A stretch of 64,000 nt of DNA from SZUA-36 sp963774415 (GTDB lineage Bacteria; Pseudomonadota; Gammaproteobacteria; Xanthomonadales; SZUA-36): positions 248,001 through 312,000 of the forward strand of contig CAVZEU010000001.1 of the NCBI GenBank assembly GCA_963774415.1, read 5' to 3'. Below the pieces are notes generated by a model, which searched no databases, was not told where the DNA came from, and saw only the letters and a list, made by a program, of their open reading frames with translations. Numbering within the stretch: the first letter of the stretch is position 1; every line of letters starts with the position of its first letter. Both the position numbers and the translations under genes were made by a program. This document shows, piece after piece, positions 7,346 to 14,883 of the stretch.

Positions 7346-9153
7346 TCTTCGACGCGCTGCGGCGCGCTGCCGGCAGCCTGGTCCAGGGCTTGCGCCAGGA
7401 GCACCAGTTGCACGAATTCACCGCGGTAACCGTGGGGGTCATCACCCCTCGACCTGCGCGCCAGCTCGGCGATATCGGCATAACCGAAAGACCCGAGGTA
7501 GCGGCCGCCGCGCAGTTTCTGCCCGAACGCCGCCACTGCCGCGGCGAAATTGAAGGCGGTGCCGCCACGCGTGTTGACGCCATTGGCGTCAATCGGGCTG
7601 CTGAGCAGCCTCGACGTGTCCCCCCCGGGCAGCTTGTAACGGATCCGCAGTTCGCCGAGTTCATTGCCAGGGACGTCGGCTTCGGAGCGGGCGGCGCGCG
7701 GCGCAGAATCGTAACGGCGCGCGGGAAGCCGCAGCCCGGCACTGCCGGTCAGGCTGATTTCGTAGAGCGCGGTGACGCGGTGGCCGGCACCGATTTCACC
7801 GGCGTCGACCTGGTCGTTGTTGAAATCTTCTTCGTTGAGCACACGGTTGGCGTAACCGATGAGTCGATACTCGGCGACCCGGGCGGGGTTGAATTCAAGC
7901 TGTATCTTGACGTCTTTCGCAATCGTCATCAGCGTGGCGGAAAGCTCTTCGCCCAGCACCTTGCGGGCTTCGCCGAGGCGGTCGATGTAGGCATGATTGC
8001 CATTGCCTGCGTCGGCCAGTTGTTCCAGCAGGTGGTCGTTGTAGTTGCCGCTGCCGAAGCCGAGCGTGGTCAGCGCGATACCGTCCTTGCGTTTGCGCTC
8101 AACCAGGTCGATGAGCTCGGCGGTGCTGGCCACGCCGACATTGAAGTCGCCGTCGGTGGCGAGAATGACCCGATTGACCCCGTTGGGGAGGTAATGTTGT
8201 TGTGCCAGCTGGTAGGCGAGCTGAATCCCGGCCGCTCCGTTGGTGGACCCGCCGGCCTCTAGGCGCTGCAGGGCGGTGAGGATGGCTGCCCGGTTGCCGC
8301 CGCGGGTCGGCGGCAGCACCACGCCCGAAGCGCCGGCGTAGACGACGATGCTGATGCAGTCGCGGGCATCGAGTTGCCTGGCGAGCAGCGACATCGCCTG
8401 CCGCAACAAGGGCAGCTTATCGCTGGAGCGCATCGAACCCGAAACGTCGATCAAAAAGACCAGGTTGGATGCCGGCAGGCGGTTCCTGGGAACGCGGTAG
8501 CCCTGGATGCCGATGCGCAACAGCAGCGTGTTGCGGTTCCACGGCGTCGGCGCGATCTCGGTGTTGACCTGGAACGGGACGCGACGATTTCGCGGCGGTG
8601 GGTAATCGTAGTCGAAGTAATTGATGTACTCCTCCACGCGGACGGCGTCTTCGGGCGGCAGCCGGCCCTGGTTGAGCCAACGCCGCATGTTGGTGTAAGC
8701 GCCGGTGTCGACGTCGATCGAAAAGGTCGAAACCGGATCGCTGGCAACACGCATGACCCGCTGGTTCCGCGGGTGTTGGTACTTTTCGCGATAGAGCGGT
8801 TCGACCGCGCGGCGGATCACCGGGTTGGCGGCGACGCCCGCCGGGTATTGCACGATGCTGTAACGGTCGCGGGCGATTTTTGCGGCCGTGGCGGGGCGCT
8901 CTTCATGGTAGGTGAGGATCGCAGCGTTTTCGCCCTGTCTCTTTTGCTCCGCCGGTGCTGGGATGGCGGTCACGGGGGGGTGGTCGGTGCGCGGTTCATG
9001 ACTGTACGCCAACGCGTCCTGTTCGTTCACCTGGCCGGCCAGTCGAGGCGGCGGGGCGGACTGGGCCTTGACCCGCGCTTCATCGTCGTTGTCGGTGACG
9101 CAGGCCGTCAGCAGGCAGAATCCCGCCGTGGCCACTAGTATGCTCAGTTTCAT
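7342..9153 (-). CDS. von Willebrand factor type A domain lipoprotein (YfbK-like)
   Basis: A 603-residue lipoprotein. The signal peptide ends in lipobox LLTAC with lipidated Cys18. A low-complexity linker leads to the vWA N-terminal domain (about 137-200, PVSTFSIDVDTGAYTN then EEYINYFDYDYP). The vWA domain (about 230-405) has the MIDAS motif DVSGS at 236-240. A conserved C-terminal domain of the DUF3520 type follows. The intact MIDAS implies metal-dependent ligand binding at the membrane face. It is the first gene of the overlapping operon that continues into the ECF sigma factor, putative anti-sigma and yigZ. AGGAG precedes the ATG. A role as envelope sensor or scaffold for that sigma circuit is inference. 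Confidence 0.92.
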   Translation of the reverse strand: MKLSILVATAGFCLLTACVTDNDDEARVKAQSAPPPRLAGQVNEQDALAYSHEPRTDHPPVTAIPAPAEQKRQGENAAILTYHEERPATAAKIARDRYSIVQYPAGVAANPVIRRAVEPLYREKYQHPRNQRVMRVASDPVSTFSIDVDTGAYTNMRRWLNQGRLPPEDAVRVEEYINYFDYDYPPPRNRRVPFQVNTEIAPTPWNRNTLLLRIGIQGYRVPRNRLPASNLVFLIDVSGSMRSSDKLPLLRQAMSLLARQLDARDCISIVVYAGASGVVLPPTRGGNRAAILTALQRLEAGGSTNGAAGIQLAYQLAQQHYLPNGVNRVILATDGDFNVGVASTAELIDLVERKRKDGIALTTLGFGSGNYNDHLLEQLADAGNGNHAYIDRLGEARKVLGEELSATLMTIAKDVKIQLEFNPARVAEYRLIGYANRVLNEEDFNNDQVDAGEIGAGHRVTALYEISLTGSAGLRLPARRYDSAPRAARSEADVPGNELGELRIRYKLPGGDTSRLLSSPIDANGVNTRGGTAFNFAAAVAAFGQKLRGGRYLGSFGYADIAELARRSRGDDPHGYRGEFVQLVLLAQALDQAAGSAPQRVEE

Positions 9154-9232
9154 GGTTCGCTCCTGCTCGTTGTGTGGAAGTTCTACACACCCATAACGCG
9201 GGCAGGGGCAAAAAGGGGTTACGAGAAAATGC

Positions 9233-9273
9233 GGTCAGGTTGAATTAAAATCGGGACTTTATCCAACCTGACC
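9233..9273 (-). terminator. Inverted repeat at the end of the qhp operon, probable terminator
   Basis: GGTCAGGTTG (9233-9242) and CAACCTGACC (9264-9273) are perfect 10-base inverted arms around a 21-base AT-rich loop. The structure spans the qhpE stop codon and on the minus strand is followed by GCATTTTCTC. It would end qhp transcripts before the vWA operon promoter. The long loop makes it an atypical intrinsic terminator. Confidence 0.45.
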
Positions 9274-9888
9274 TCTTTGGGCCAGGTAGGCGGTTACCCG
9301 GGCGCAGGCCAGCGAATGGCCGGTCAGGTTGAATGCGGTGGGCACGCCGGGCAGCGGCCGGGGCTTGCCGTGCGCACGGCAGGCATAGGGCTCGCTGCCG
9401 TTCATTCTGACCTCTCCGGGACCCAGGGCGTCATCGGCGATGACACCGTGCACGCCGGGCAGCGAAGCCGGCAACAGGTCGGGGCGTTGCCGGTCCCCGG
9501 CCGCGACCAGCACCGCACCGTGGCCGCGCGCGGTTTCACAGGCATCCCTGACCAATTCGGCGCCGCTGCCCGGCGGCAGCGCCAGGCTCAGGTTGATGAA
9601 GTCGCAGCCTGCGGCGCAGGCGTTGAGAATGGCCCGCGCCACCAGCGACGGATAGGTGCGCCGCTCGTTATCGAATACTTTGACCGCGAAGAGGCGCGCG
9701 GCGGGCAGGGCTTCCCTTAGCACGCCGGCCACCGCGGTGCCGTGGCCCAGCGTGTCGCCGAACTCGCCGTCCTCGCCTATCGTGCCGTCGTCACCGACGT
9801 AGATCCTGCAGCCGTCCACCTGGCCGCGGACGTGCGAATGCCACGGGTTGACACCGGTGTCGATGATGCCGATCAGCGGCGCCTGCAT
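9259..9888 (-). CDS. qhpE: QhpE, subtilisin-like leader peptidase for the QHNDH gamma subunit
   Basis: A compact 209-residue S8-family protease without signal peptide, so cytoplasmic. The triad is visible: Asp10 in GIIDTGV, His49 in LGHGTAVAG, and Ser192 in GHSLACARV (replacing the usual GTSMA). In characterised qhp systems QhpE removes the leader of QhpC after cross-linking. The usual oxyanion Asn motif (AAAGN) reads VAAGD here, with Asp132 in that place. It is the last gene of the qhp operon, starting five bases after the qhpF stop. The gene context makes this assignment much safer than sequence alone. Confidence 0.88.
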   Translation of the reverse strand: MQAPLIGIIDTGVNPWHSHVRGQVDGCRIYVGDDGTIGEDGEFGDTLGHGTAVAGVLREALPAARLFAVKVFDNERRTYPSLVARAILNACAAGCDFINLSLALPPGSGAELVRDACETARGHGAVLVAAGDRQRPDLLPASLPGVHGVIADDALGPGEVRMNGSEPYACRAHGKPRPLPGVPTAFNLTGHSLACARVTAYLAQRGQVG

Positions 9889-9892
9889 GGAT

Positions 9893-11596
9893 TCATCGCG
9901 CTTGCCGCGGGCCGGGTTGCGGGAACCGCGCGCGCAATTCGTCCGCCCCCGCCGGGCGCAAGCGCCCGCCCTCCATCAGCAGCAGCCGGTCGAACTGCTC
10001 GAGGCCGCCGAGCCGATGACTGATGACGAGGATGGCGCGGTCCGAAAAAGCCTCGAAAAGGTTGCTGCGGACCTCGCTTTCCGTCGCCGCATCGAGGGCC
10101 GAGAAGGCTTCGTCCAGCACCAGTATCTGCGGCTCGCTGAGGAACAGCCGCGCCAGGCCGAGCCGTTGCCGCTGGCCGTCCGAGAGACGCTGGCCGCGGC
10201 CGCCGATGATCGTGTCGAAACCTTGCGGCAGCGAGAGGATGAAGCGGTGGGCTGCGGCCAGGCGGGCGGCGTTGAGCATGGCTTCCTGGCTGGCGCCGGG
10301 GTTGCCGTAGCGGAGGTTTTCGCTGACGCTGGCGTGCAGCAGGAACGGGTCGGCCGTGGCGTAGCCGAGCAAGGCGCGAATGTCGGCGGCCGGCTCCCTG
10401 GCGGCGATCCTGACACGGCCGCTGTGCGCTTCACGCAGCCCGAAAATAAGCTGGATCAGCGTCGATTTTCCGACGCCGGAGGCGCCGAACAAGGCCACTT
10501 TTTCGCCATAGGCCACCCGGAGGTCGAGATGATCCAGGACCGGTGGTTCGCCGTCGTAGGCGAAACTCACGTCGTCGAGTTCGATGGCCAGGGCGTCGCG
10601 GTCACCGCGGCCGTTCAGCGCCCTGAATTCCATGGGTTCGAGGCACTCGGCGTCACCGAGCACTTCGACCACGCGGTCCAGGCTGACCTGGACCTGTTGC
10701 AGGGTTTTGTACAAGCCCAGCAGCCCGGCCGCGGGCGCGTACAATCGCCCCTGGTAGAGTACGAAGGCGACGAAGGTGCCGAGGCTGATGCCGCCGTCCC
10801 GCAACTGCCCGCCGCCGAGCACGTAGATCCAGGCCAGGCTGACGGCAAGGGCCAGGCCCGGTAACTGGGTGGCGGCCGAGTCGGTCAACTGGAAGCGGAT
10901 GACGCGCTGCACCAGTTTCTCGTTCAGCTCACCGAAGCGCTGTTGCTCCTGTAACTGGGTATTGTGGAAGCGGACGCTGCGCAGGGCTCCGAGCCGCTCG
11001 GAAAGGAAATGGGACAGATCCGCCATTTTCAGCCTGATGTCGCGCGTGCCGGTCTCGATCGGTTTACGGAAGGCCGCCGTCAGAAGCAGCGCCAGTCCCA
11101 GCCCCAGGTAACTCCAAAGCGCGAGCAACGGTGACAAATAGATCAGGATCACGGCGCTGACGAGCAGGAAAACGAGGTTGTGAAAGAGGCCGGTTATGCC
11201 GTCGACCAGCAATGCCTGGATCTTCGGTATGTCCGTGCCGAACCGGCTCAGGAGGTCACCGTGGCGAAATCGCTCGAGGCCCTCCATGCGGGCGTACAGG
11301 CAGTGACGGAACAGGCGTTGACGGAGTTCGACCAAAACGCCCGCTGAAAGCCGGGCGTGGAGCCAGCGGGAAACGAGGCCGATAAGCACGTCCGCCAGCG
11401 CCAGCACCACCAGGGCCATCGCGATGAGCGGGATCAGGCCGAAGTCACCCCGCTCGACCACCGCGTCGATAAACGCCTTGCCCAGCAGCGGGGTCGAGAG
11501 CGCGGCGGCGGAGCCCGCCAGGCCGAGCAAAAACAGCGTCGCCAGCATACCCTTGCGCCGCTTCAGGTGGCCGCTGAAAATATGCAGGGATTTCAC
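9893..11596 (-). CDS. qhpF: QhpF, ABC transporter (fused membrane and ATPase domains)
   Basis: A 567-residue ABC half-transporter of the exporter type: an N-terminal six-helix membrane domain (about 1-310) and a C-terminal ATPase with Walker A GASGVGKST, signature LSDGQRQRLGLARL and Walker B ILVLDEAFSALD. Within the qhp locus it corresponds to QhpF, required for moving the modified gamma subunit to the periplasm. The GTG start at 11596 overlaps the stop of the U32 gene (GTGA), so the two are coupled. No N-terminal C39-type peptidase domain is present, fitting with a separate protease gene (qhpE) next door. Confidence 0.9.
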   Translation of the reverse strand: MKSLHIFSGHLKRRKGMLATLFLLGLAGSAAALSTPLLGKAFIDAVVERGDFGLIPLIAMALVVLALADVLIGLVSRWLHARLSAGVLVELRQRLFRHCLYARMEGLERFRHGDLLSRFGTDIPKIQALLVDGITGLFHNLVFLLVSAVILIYLSPLLALWSYLGLGLALLLTAAFRKPIETGTRDIRLKMADLSHFLSERLGALRSVRFHNTQLQEQQRFGELNEKLVQRVIRFQLTDSAATQLPGLALAVSLAWIYVLGGGQLRDGGISLGTFVAFVLYQGRLYAPAAGLLGLYKTLQQVQVSLDRVVEVLGDAECLEPMEFRALNGRGDRDALAIELDDVSFAYDGEPPVLDHLDLRVAYGEKVALFGASGVGKSTLIQLIFGLREAHSGRVRIAAREPAADIRALLGYATADPFLLHASVSENLRYGNPGASQEAMLNAARLAAAHRFILSLPQGFDTIIGGRGQRLSDGQRQRLGLARLFLSEPQILVLDEAFSALDAATESEVRSNLFEAFSDRAILVISHRLGGLEQFDRLLLMEGGRLRPAGADELRARFPQPGPRQAR

Positions 11597-12612
11597 CGCG
11601 GCGGGTCCTTTTGGGCGGCCGCTTCAGGCTCGCCGGGCTGCGGTTGGCGCCGGGGCGCGGCCGCTGCCCCGGCCCAAACGTCCGGGTAGTAGCAGGCGCG
11701 GGCGTTCTCGCACAGCGAGGCGCCGCCGCGCAGGGCGATGATGGCCTCGCGGATCTGGGCCGCGCTGCCGCCTGCGCGGCTGATGTCGCGGGCGGCGGCG
11801 GCGAGCCTGACGGAAGCCAGCTTGCGCCCGGCGGAGGCTTCGCGGCCGACGACCTTGAGGCTGCGTACGCCGGCGGCGCCGAGCGCCGGTATCGCGCAGA
11901 GGCCGCATGGCCCGAGCGGGAAACCCTTGCTGCTGTTGCAGCCGCAGTTGTTCTGGGTCCATTTCCAGAAGGCGTAGCGGTCCGCCAGCCTGGCCGAAAT
12001 GCCTTCCAGCCCTTCAGCGTCCTGCAGACAAAACGTCCCGGCGGCATGGGTGGTCGCGCAAAGGCCTTCTTCGAAGACGCAGCCGTCGTTCATCAAAAAA
12101 GCCTCGAAGCCGATGCCTTCGATCACGCATTGACGAATCTCCGCCAGGGTCAGATGGCGCGGCAGGATGATCCGGGCCAGGCCCAGGCGGCGGAAAAAAC
12201 GCGCGCTGCCGGCGTTGGTGGAGACCGCCAGGCTGGAAAGGTGGAGCTGTCCGGCGTAGCCGGCCTCGGCCAGTGCCAGCAACAGGTCCATGTCGGCGAC
12301 GATCAGGGCCGCCACAGCCATCTCTTCGATGAGGTATTGCCCGTATTCCGTCAGCATTTCGACCGCCCCCGGCGGATAATGCGGCGAGTTGAGCGTGACG
12401 AACACGGGCGTCTTCCCGGCTGCCGCGACGATAGCGCGCAACGCTTCCTCGCCGTTGACACCCGCGGTCCCGGGGTCGCGGCGATTGACCCAGGCCCGGC
12501 CGAATTTCTCGTTCCATCCCGGCGGCGCCAGGCCGCAGTAGAATTCATCGGCGCCGGCCGCCAGCAAGGGACCGACCTCGGTGACCGTTTTCACTGGCGC
12601 CAGGATTTTCAT
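11593..12612 (-). CDS. U32-family protein, UbiU-like, in the qhp operon
   Basis: A 339-residue member of the peptidase U32 family. It opens MKILAPVKTVTEVGPLLAAG with EFYCGL, the usual U32 barrel start, and shows PRHLTLAEI and LKVVGREAS typical of the family. Cysteines at 178, 185, 195 and 236/239 (NDGCVFEEGLC, TFCLQ, GPCGLC) could hold an Fe-S cluster. The first pair has the same 7-residue spacing I recall for E. coli UbiU, but the next interval is shorter. U32 proteins such as UbiU/UbiV and the RNA hydroxylases RlhA/TrhP act in hydroxylation rather than proteolysis. Its likely partner is the U32 gene just upstream, 18 bases away. The C-terminal ~30 residues are a disordered Ala/Pro-rich tail. 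A role in QhpC maturation is inferred from context. Confidence 0.85.
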   Translation of the reverse strand: MKILAPVKTVTEVGPLLAAGADEFYCGLAPPGWNEKFGRAWVNRRDPGTAGVNGEEALRAIVAAAGKTPVFVTLNSPHYPPGAVEMLTEYGQYLIEEMAVAALIVADMDLLLALAEAGYAGQLHLSSLAVSTNAGSARFFRRLGLARIILPRHLTLAEIRQCVIEGIGFEAFLMNDGCVFEEGLCATTHAAGTFCLQDAEGLEGISARLADRYAFWKWTQNNCGCNSSKGFPLGPCGLCAIPALGAAGVRSLKVVGREASAGRKLASVRLAAAARDISRAGGSAAQIREAIIALRGGASLCENARACYYPDVWAGAAAAPRRQPQPGEPEAAAQKDPPR

Positions 12613-12630
12613 CGGTTCCTGCTCAAGGCC

Positions 12631-13458
12631 CTAGGGCATCGGCCGGGCGTGCAGGACGATTCGGTCGGCCAGGGCCGCGTGGCGTTTGATCAGGGTGGGC
12701 GGGGCCTTGACGAAAACCGTGTTGCCCGCGCGCCAGATCTCGTTGGGCGTATCCGGTCGCTGTTCCCGTTGGCACTTTCCGCGGCACGGCGCACTGCAAC
12801 CGCTGCGCAAACCACGGGTAAACAATCCCCGGTCAGGATTGCCGTGAGCGGCTTTTTCCAGGCACATTCTGCCTGTCGTGACGAACGTGAAAGGAACGTG
12901 CAGGGCGCGTTGCAGCCCGTCGCTGCCGTCACCCAGGTACCCGGTTTCCAGGTCGGCGTCCGATTCGACCGCAACGACGCCGGCGGCGGCGGCGAGCCGC
13001 CGCAGGCCGGCGCCTCTTTGCGGGTTGTGAGGCCCGGGGTGCTCGCCCTGCATGTCGAGACGCGGATCCCGCAGGCCGCGATTGAGCAGGCGGCCCATGC
13101 GCAGCGACAGGGCAGGGCGGTGCTCACGGAGCAACTCGAACACGCCCCAGTCATTGAATACGACGACGGGCCGGAAAGCGTTATCGACGAGCGTCAGCAG
13201 CAGCCGTGCCAGGCGCTCGAGGCCTTTTTGCGTGACCATCGGGGTCAGCAGCACCGCCTCCAGCCCCTTGCCCTGGCAATAGCTGCAGATGGCGAGTGCA
13301 TCGTCGTTGCCGGGCAGCAGTTCCTGGCAGAACTCGGTGCCGAAGTAGAGTGAGGTGACAGGGCCGTCGGCGGCGGGCTCCAGGCCCGCCGGCAGCGACA
13401 TCTCAGCAGGTCGCAGGCGAAGGTCGTCCGGTGTCGCTATGCGCAGTGCGTATTCCAT
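12631..13458 (-). CDS. U32-family protein, UbiV-like, in the qhp operon
   Basis: A 275-residue divergent U32 protein. Cys44 (GTEFCQELL), Cys199 (TTGRMCLE), Cys221 and Cys225 (GCSAPCRGKC) mirror the arrangement in UbiV, one early cysteine and three late ones with the last two four apart; further cysteines occur at 58, 61 and 229. UbiV forms a heterodimer with UbiU and carries a 4Fe-4S cluster for O2-independent ubiquinone hydroxylation. The gene lies between qhpB and the larger U32 gene in one tight operon, so I infer a two-protein complex working on the amine dehydrogenase. Sequence similarity is weaker than for its partner, and a structural rather than catalytic role is possible. Confidence 0.78.
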   Translation of the reverse strand: MEYALRIATPDDLRLRPAEMSLPAGLEPAADGPVTSLYFGTEFCQELLPGNDDALAICSYCQGKGLEAVLLTPMVTQKGLERLARLLLTLVDNAFRPVVVFNDWGVFELLREHRPALSLRMGRLLNRGLRDPRLDMQGEHPGPHNPQRGAGLRRLAAAAGVVAVESDADLETGYLGDGSDGLQRALHVPFTFVTTGRMCLEKAAHGNPDRGLFTRGLRSGCSAPCRGKCQREQRPDTPNEIWRAGNTVFVKAPPTLIKRHAALADRIVLHARPMP

Positions 13459-13486
13459 GGGCGCCTGGCGTGTCGAAGGCCCTGAA

Positions 13487-14500
13487 CTAGTAGGTCAGCC
13501 TGCGCAGATCCATGCCGTCCGTTTCCATCTGCAACACCTTGATCGGCTTCAGTGTGCGGCTGTCGAAAATCGTGGTTACCGAGCCTCCGCCGGTGGTGTA
13601 GACTTTTTTGCCGTCGCTCGAAATGTTGATCGCATAGGCGGTGCCGGTATGCAGCGGGACGATCGCATCGTACGCGTGCGTGGCGAGGTCGATGGCCGTC
13701 AGTTCGTCCATGACCGCGTAGACTTTTTTCTTGTCCGGCGAGCGTATCACGCTGTAGGCGAAGACCGGTGGGCCGTCCAGGGGCATGCTGCTGATTTCGC
13801 CGCTTTTCGCGTCGATGGATAGCAGGCCCATCTGCTCCGGCGTGTAGTAATTGACGATGTAGGTACCGCCGTTTTCATAGGTGTAGTCCCACAGCGGCAG
13901 AATGTTCCAGTGCTTGGAATACATCGGGTAGGTGCCGGTAATCCGCATTTCGGGCGCGCTGGTGTCGACCTTGACGATATCCTTGCCGATGACGAACACT
14001 TCACTCGCATTCTTGACCGCGGCGATCGAAACCGACCCCCAGGGTACGTCGATACTGCGCATGATGTGACCATCCGCCGTGTCGATTTGCGCCAACTGGG
14101 GCGTCCCCACGATGGCTTCGCCCTGCCGGGTCTTGCGTGACAGCAGGACGGCATAGGCGCTGTTGCTGTCCGGGGCCAGGTCGAACCCGTAAATGAAGCG
14201 GTCCCAGCCGTCGCTGTTCACGTCCGCGGTGTTGACGACGCGGTTGCCGGCAAGATCGACCTTGTTGATGATGTGCCTGCTGGCAACGGCGAAGAGATAT
14301 TTCTTGTCGGCGCTGAAGGCGGAATCACGCAGCCAGCCGTCGACGGGAATGTTCGCGACGATGGCATCGCTGTCGCCGTCGATCACCTGGATCATCTCGT
14401 TGCCGATGTAATAAAACATGTCCTTGGCCTGCACGCCAACGCTCAATAACAGCAGGCCGAGCACGCAGAGCCATCTAAACGGTTGCTTATAGTCTTTCAT
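13487..14500 (-). CDS. qhpB: QHNDH beta subunit, seven-bladed propeller
   Basis: A 337-residue periplasmic protein with a signal peptide (hydrophobic stretch about 11-24, ending VQAKD). It has YncE/amine-dehydrogenase-type propeller repeats such as RDSAFSADKKYLFAV, YGFDLAPDSNSAYAV and YAINISSDGKKVYTTGGG. In quinohemoprotein amine dehydrogenase the beta subunit forms the propeller that helps enclose the quinone-bearing gamma subunit at the active site. It follows qhpC by 35 bases and has the ribosome binding site AGGTGA. Length and place in the operon match known QhpB. Confidence 0.93.
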   Translation of the reverse strand: MKDYKQPFRWLCVLGLLLLSVGVQAKDMFYYIGNEMIQVIDGDSDAIVANIPVDGWLRDSAFSADKKYLFAVASRHIINKVDLAGNRVVNTADVNSDGWDRFIYGFDLAPDSNSAYAVLLSRKTRQGEAIVGTPQLAQIDTADGHIMRSIDVPWGSVSIAAVKNASEVFVIGKDIVKVDTSAPEMRITGTYPMYSKHWNILPLWDYTYENGGTYIVNYYTPEQMGLLSIDAKSGEISSMPLDGPPVFAYSVIRSPDKKKVYAVMDELTAIDLATHAYDAIVPLHTGTAYAINISSDGKKVYTTGGGSVTTIFDSRTLKPIKVLQMETDGMDLRRLTY

Positions 14501-14535
14501 TTACATCACCTTAGCGTGAAAATATAGAAATCAGA

Positions 14536-14868
14536 TTAATCATACTTGATTTCGCGCCAGTCCCTGGCGATGTTGGCGCACTGCTTGTCGAAATCCTCGT
14601 GGTTGGTGAGGCCGTCCGGTACCTGCGCCGGCCACCAGCAGTCACCCGCGCAGCCCGGGAAGTCCTTCACCGATGCCTGGCAGTTGCCGACCGGGTTGCT
14701 CGGGCGCGGGTTGGTTTCCCAGCCGGTGTCGAAAATCGTGGTGCAGCCGACCGGCATGGCGGGCGGCCCCTGTTGCAGGGCTTCGACCGACTTTTTCTCG
14801 CCTTCCGCCAGTTTCTGGATGGCACGGGCCTTCTGGTTCAGTGCCTTGATGGATTGTTTTTTGGTCAT
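14536..14868 (-). CDS. qhpC: QHNDH gamma subunit precursor (cross-linked, CTQ-bearing peptide)
   Basis: A 110-residue precursor with no secretion signal. A charged ~35-residue leader precedes a cysteine-rich core. Core spacing reproduces the known gamma subunit: Cys42-Glu51, Cys63-Asp69 and Cys77-Asp85 match the three thioether pairs (intervals 9, 6 and 8), and Cys73-Trp79 matches the pair that becomes cysteine tryptophylquinone (interval 6), in GCAGDCWWPAQVPD. Alignment puts leader cleavage near residues 35/36. The product is the catalytic quinone subunit of the periplasmic amine dehydrogenase. Odd points are an extra Cys97 outside the known bridges and one extra residue between Glu51 and Cys63. 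GAGGAAA precedes the ATG. Confidence 0.96.
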   Translation of the reverse strand: MTKKQSIKALNQKARAIQKLAEGEKKSVEALQQGPPAMPVGCTTIFDTGWETNPRPSNPVGNCQASVKDFPGCAGDCWWPAQVPDGLTNHEDFDKQCANIARDWREIKYD

Positions 14869-14883
14869 CGCGATTTCCTCTGG

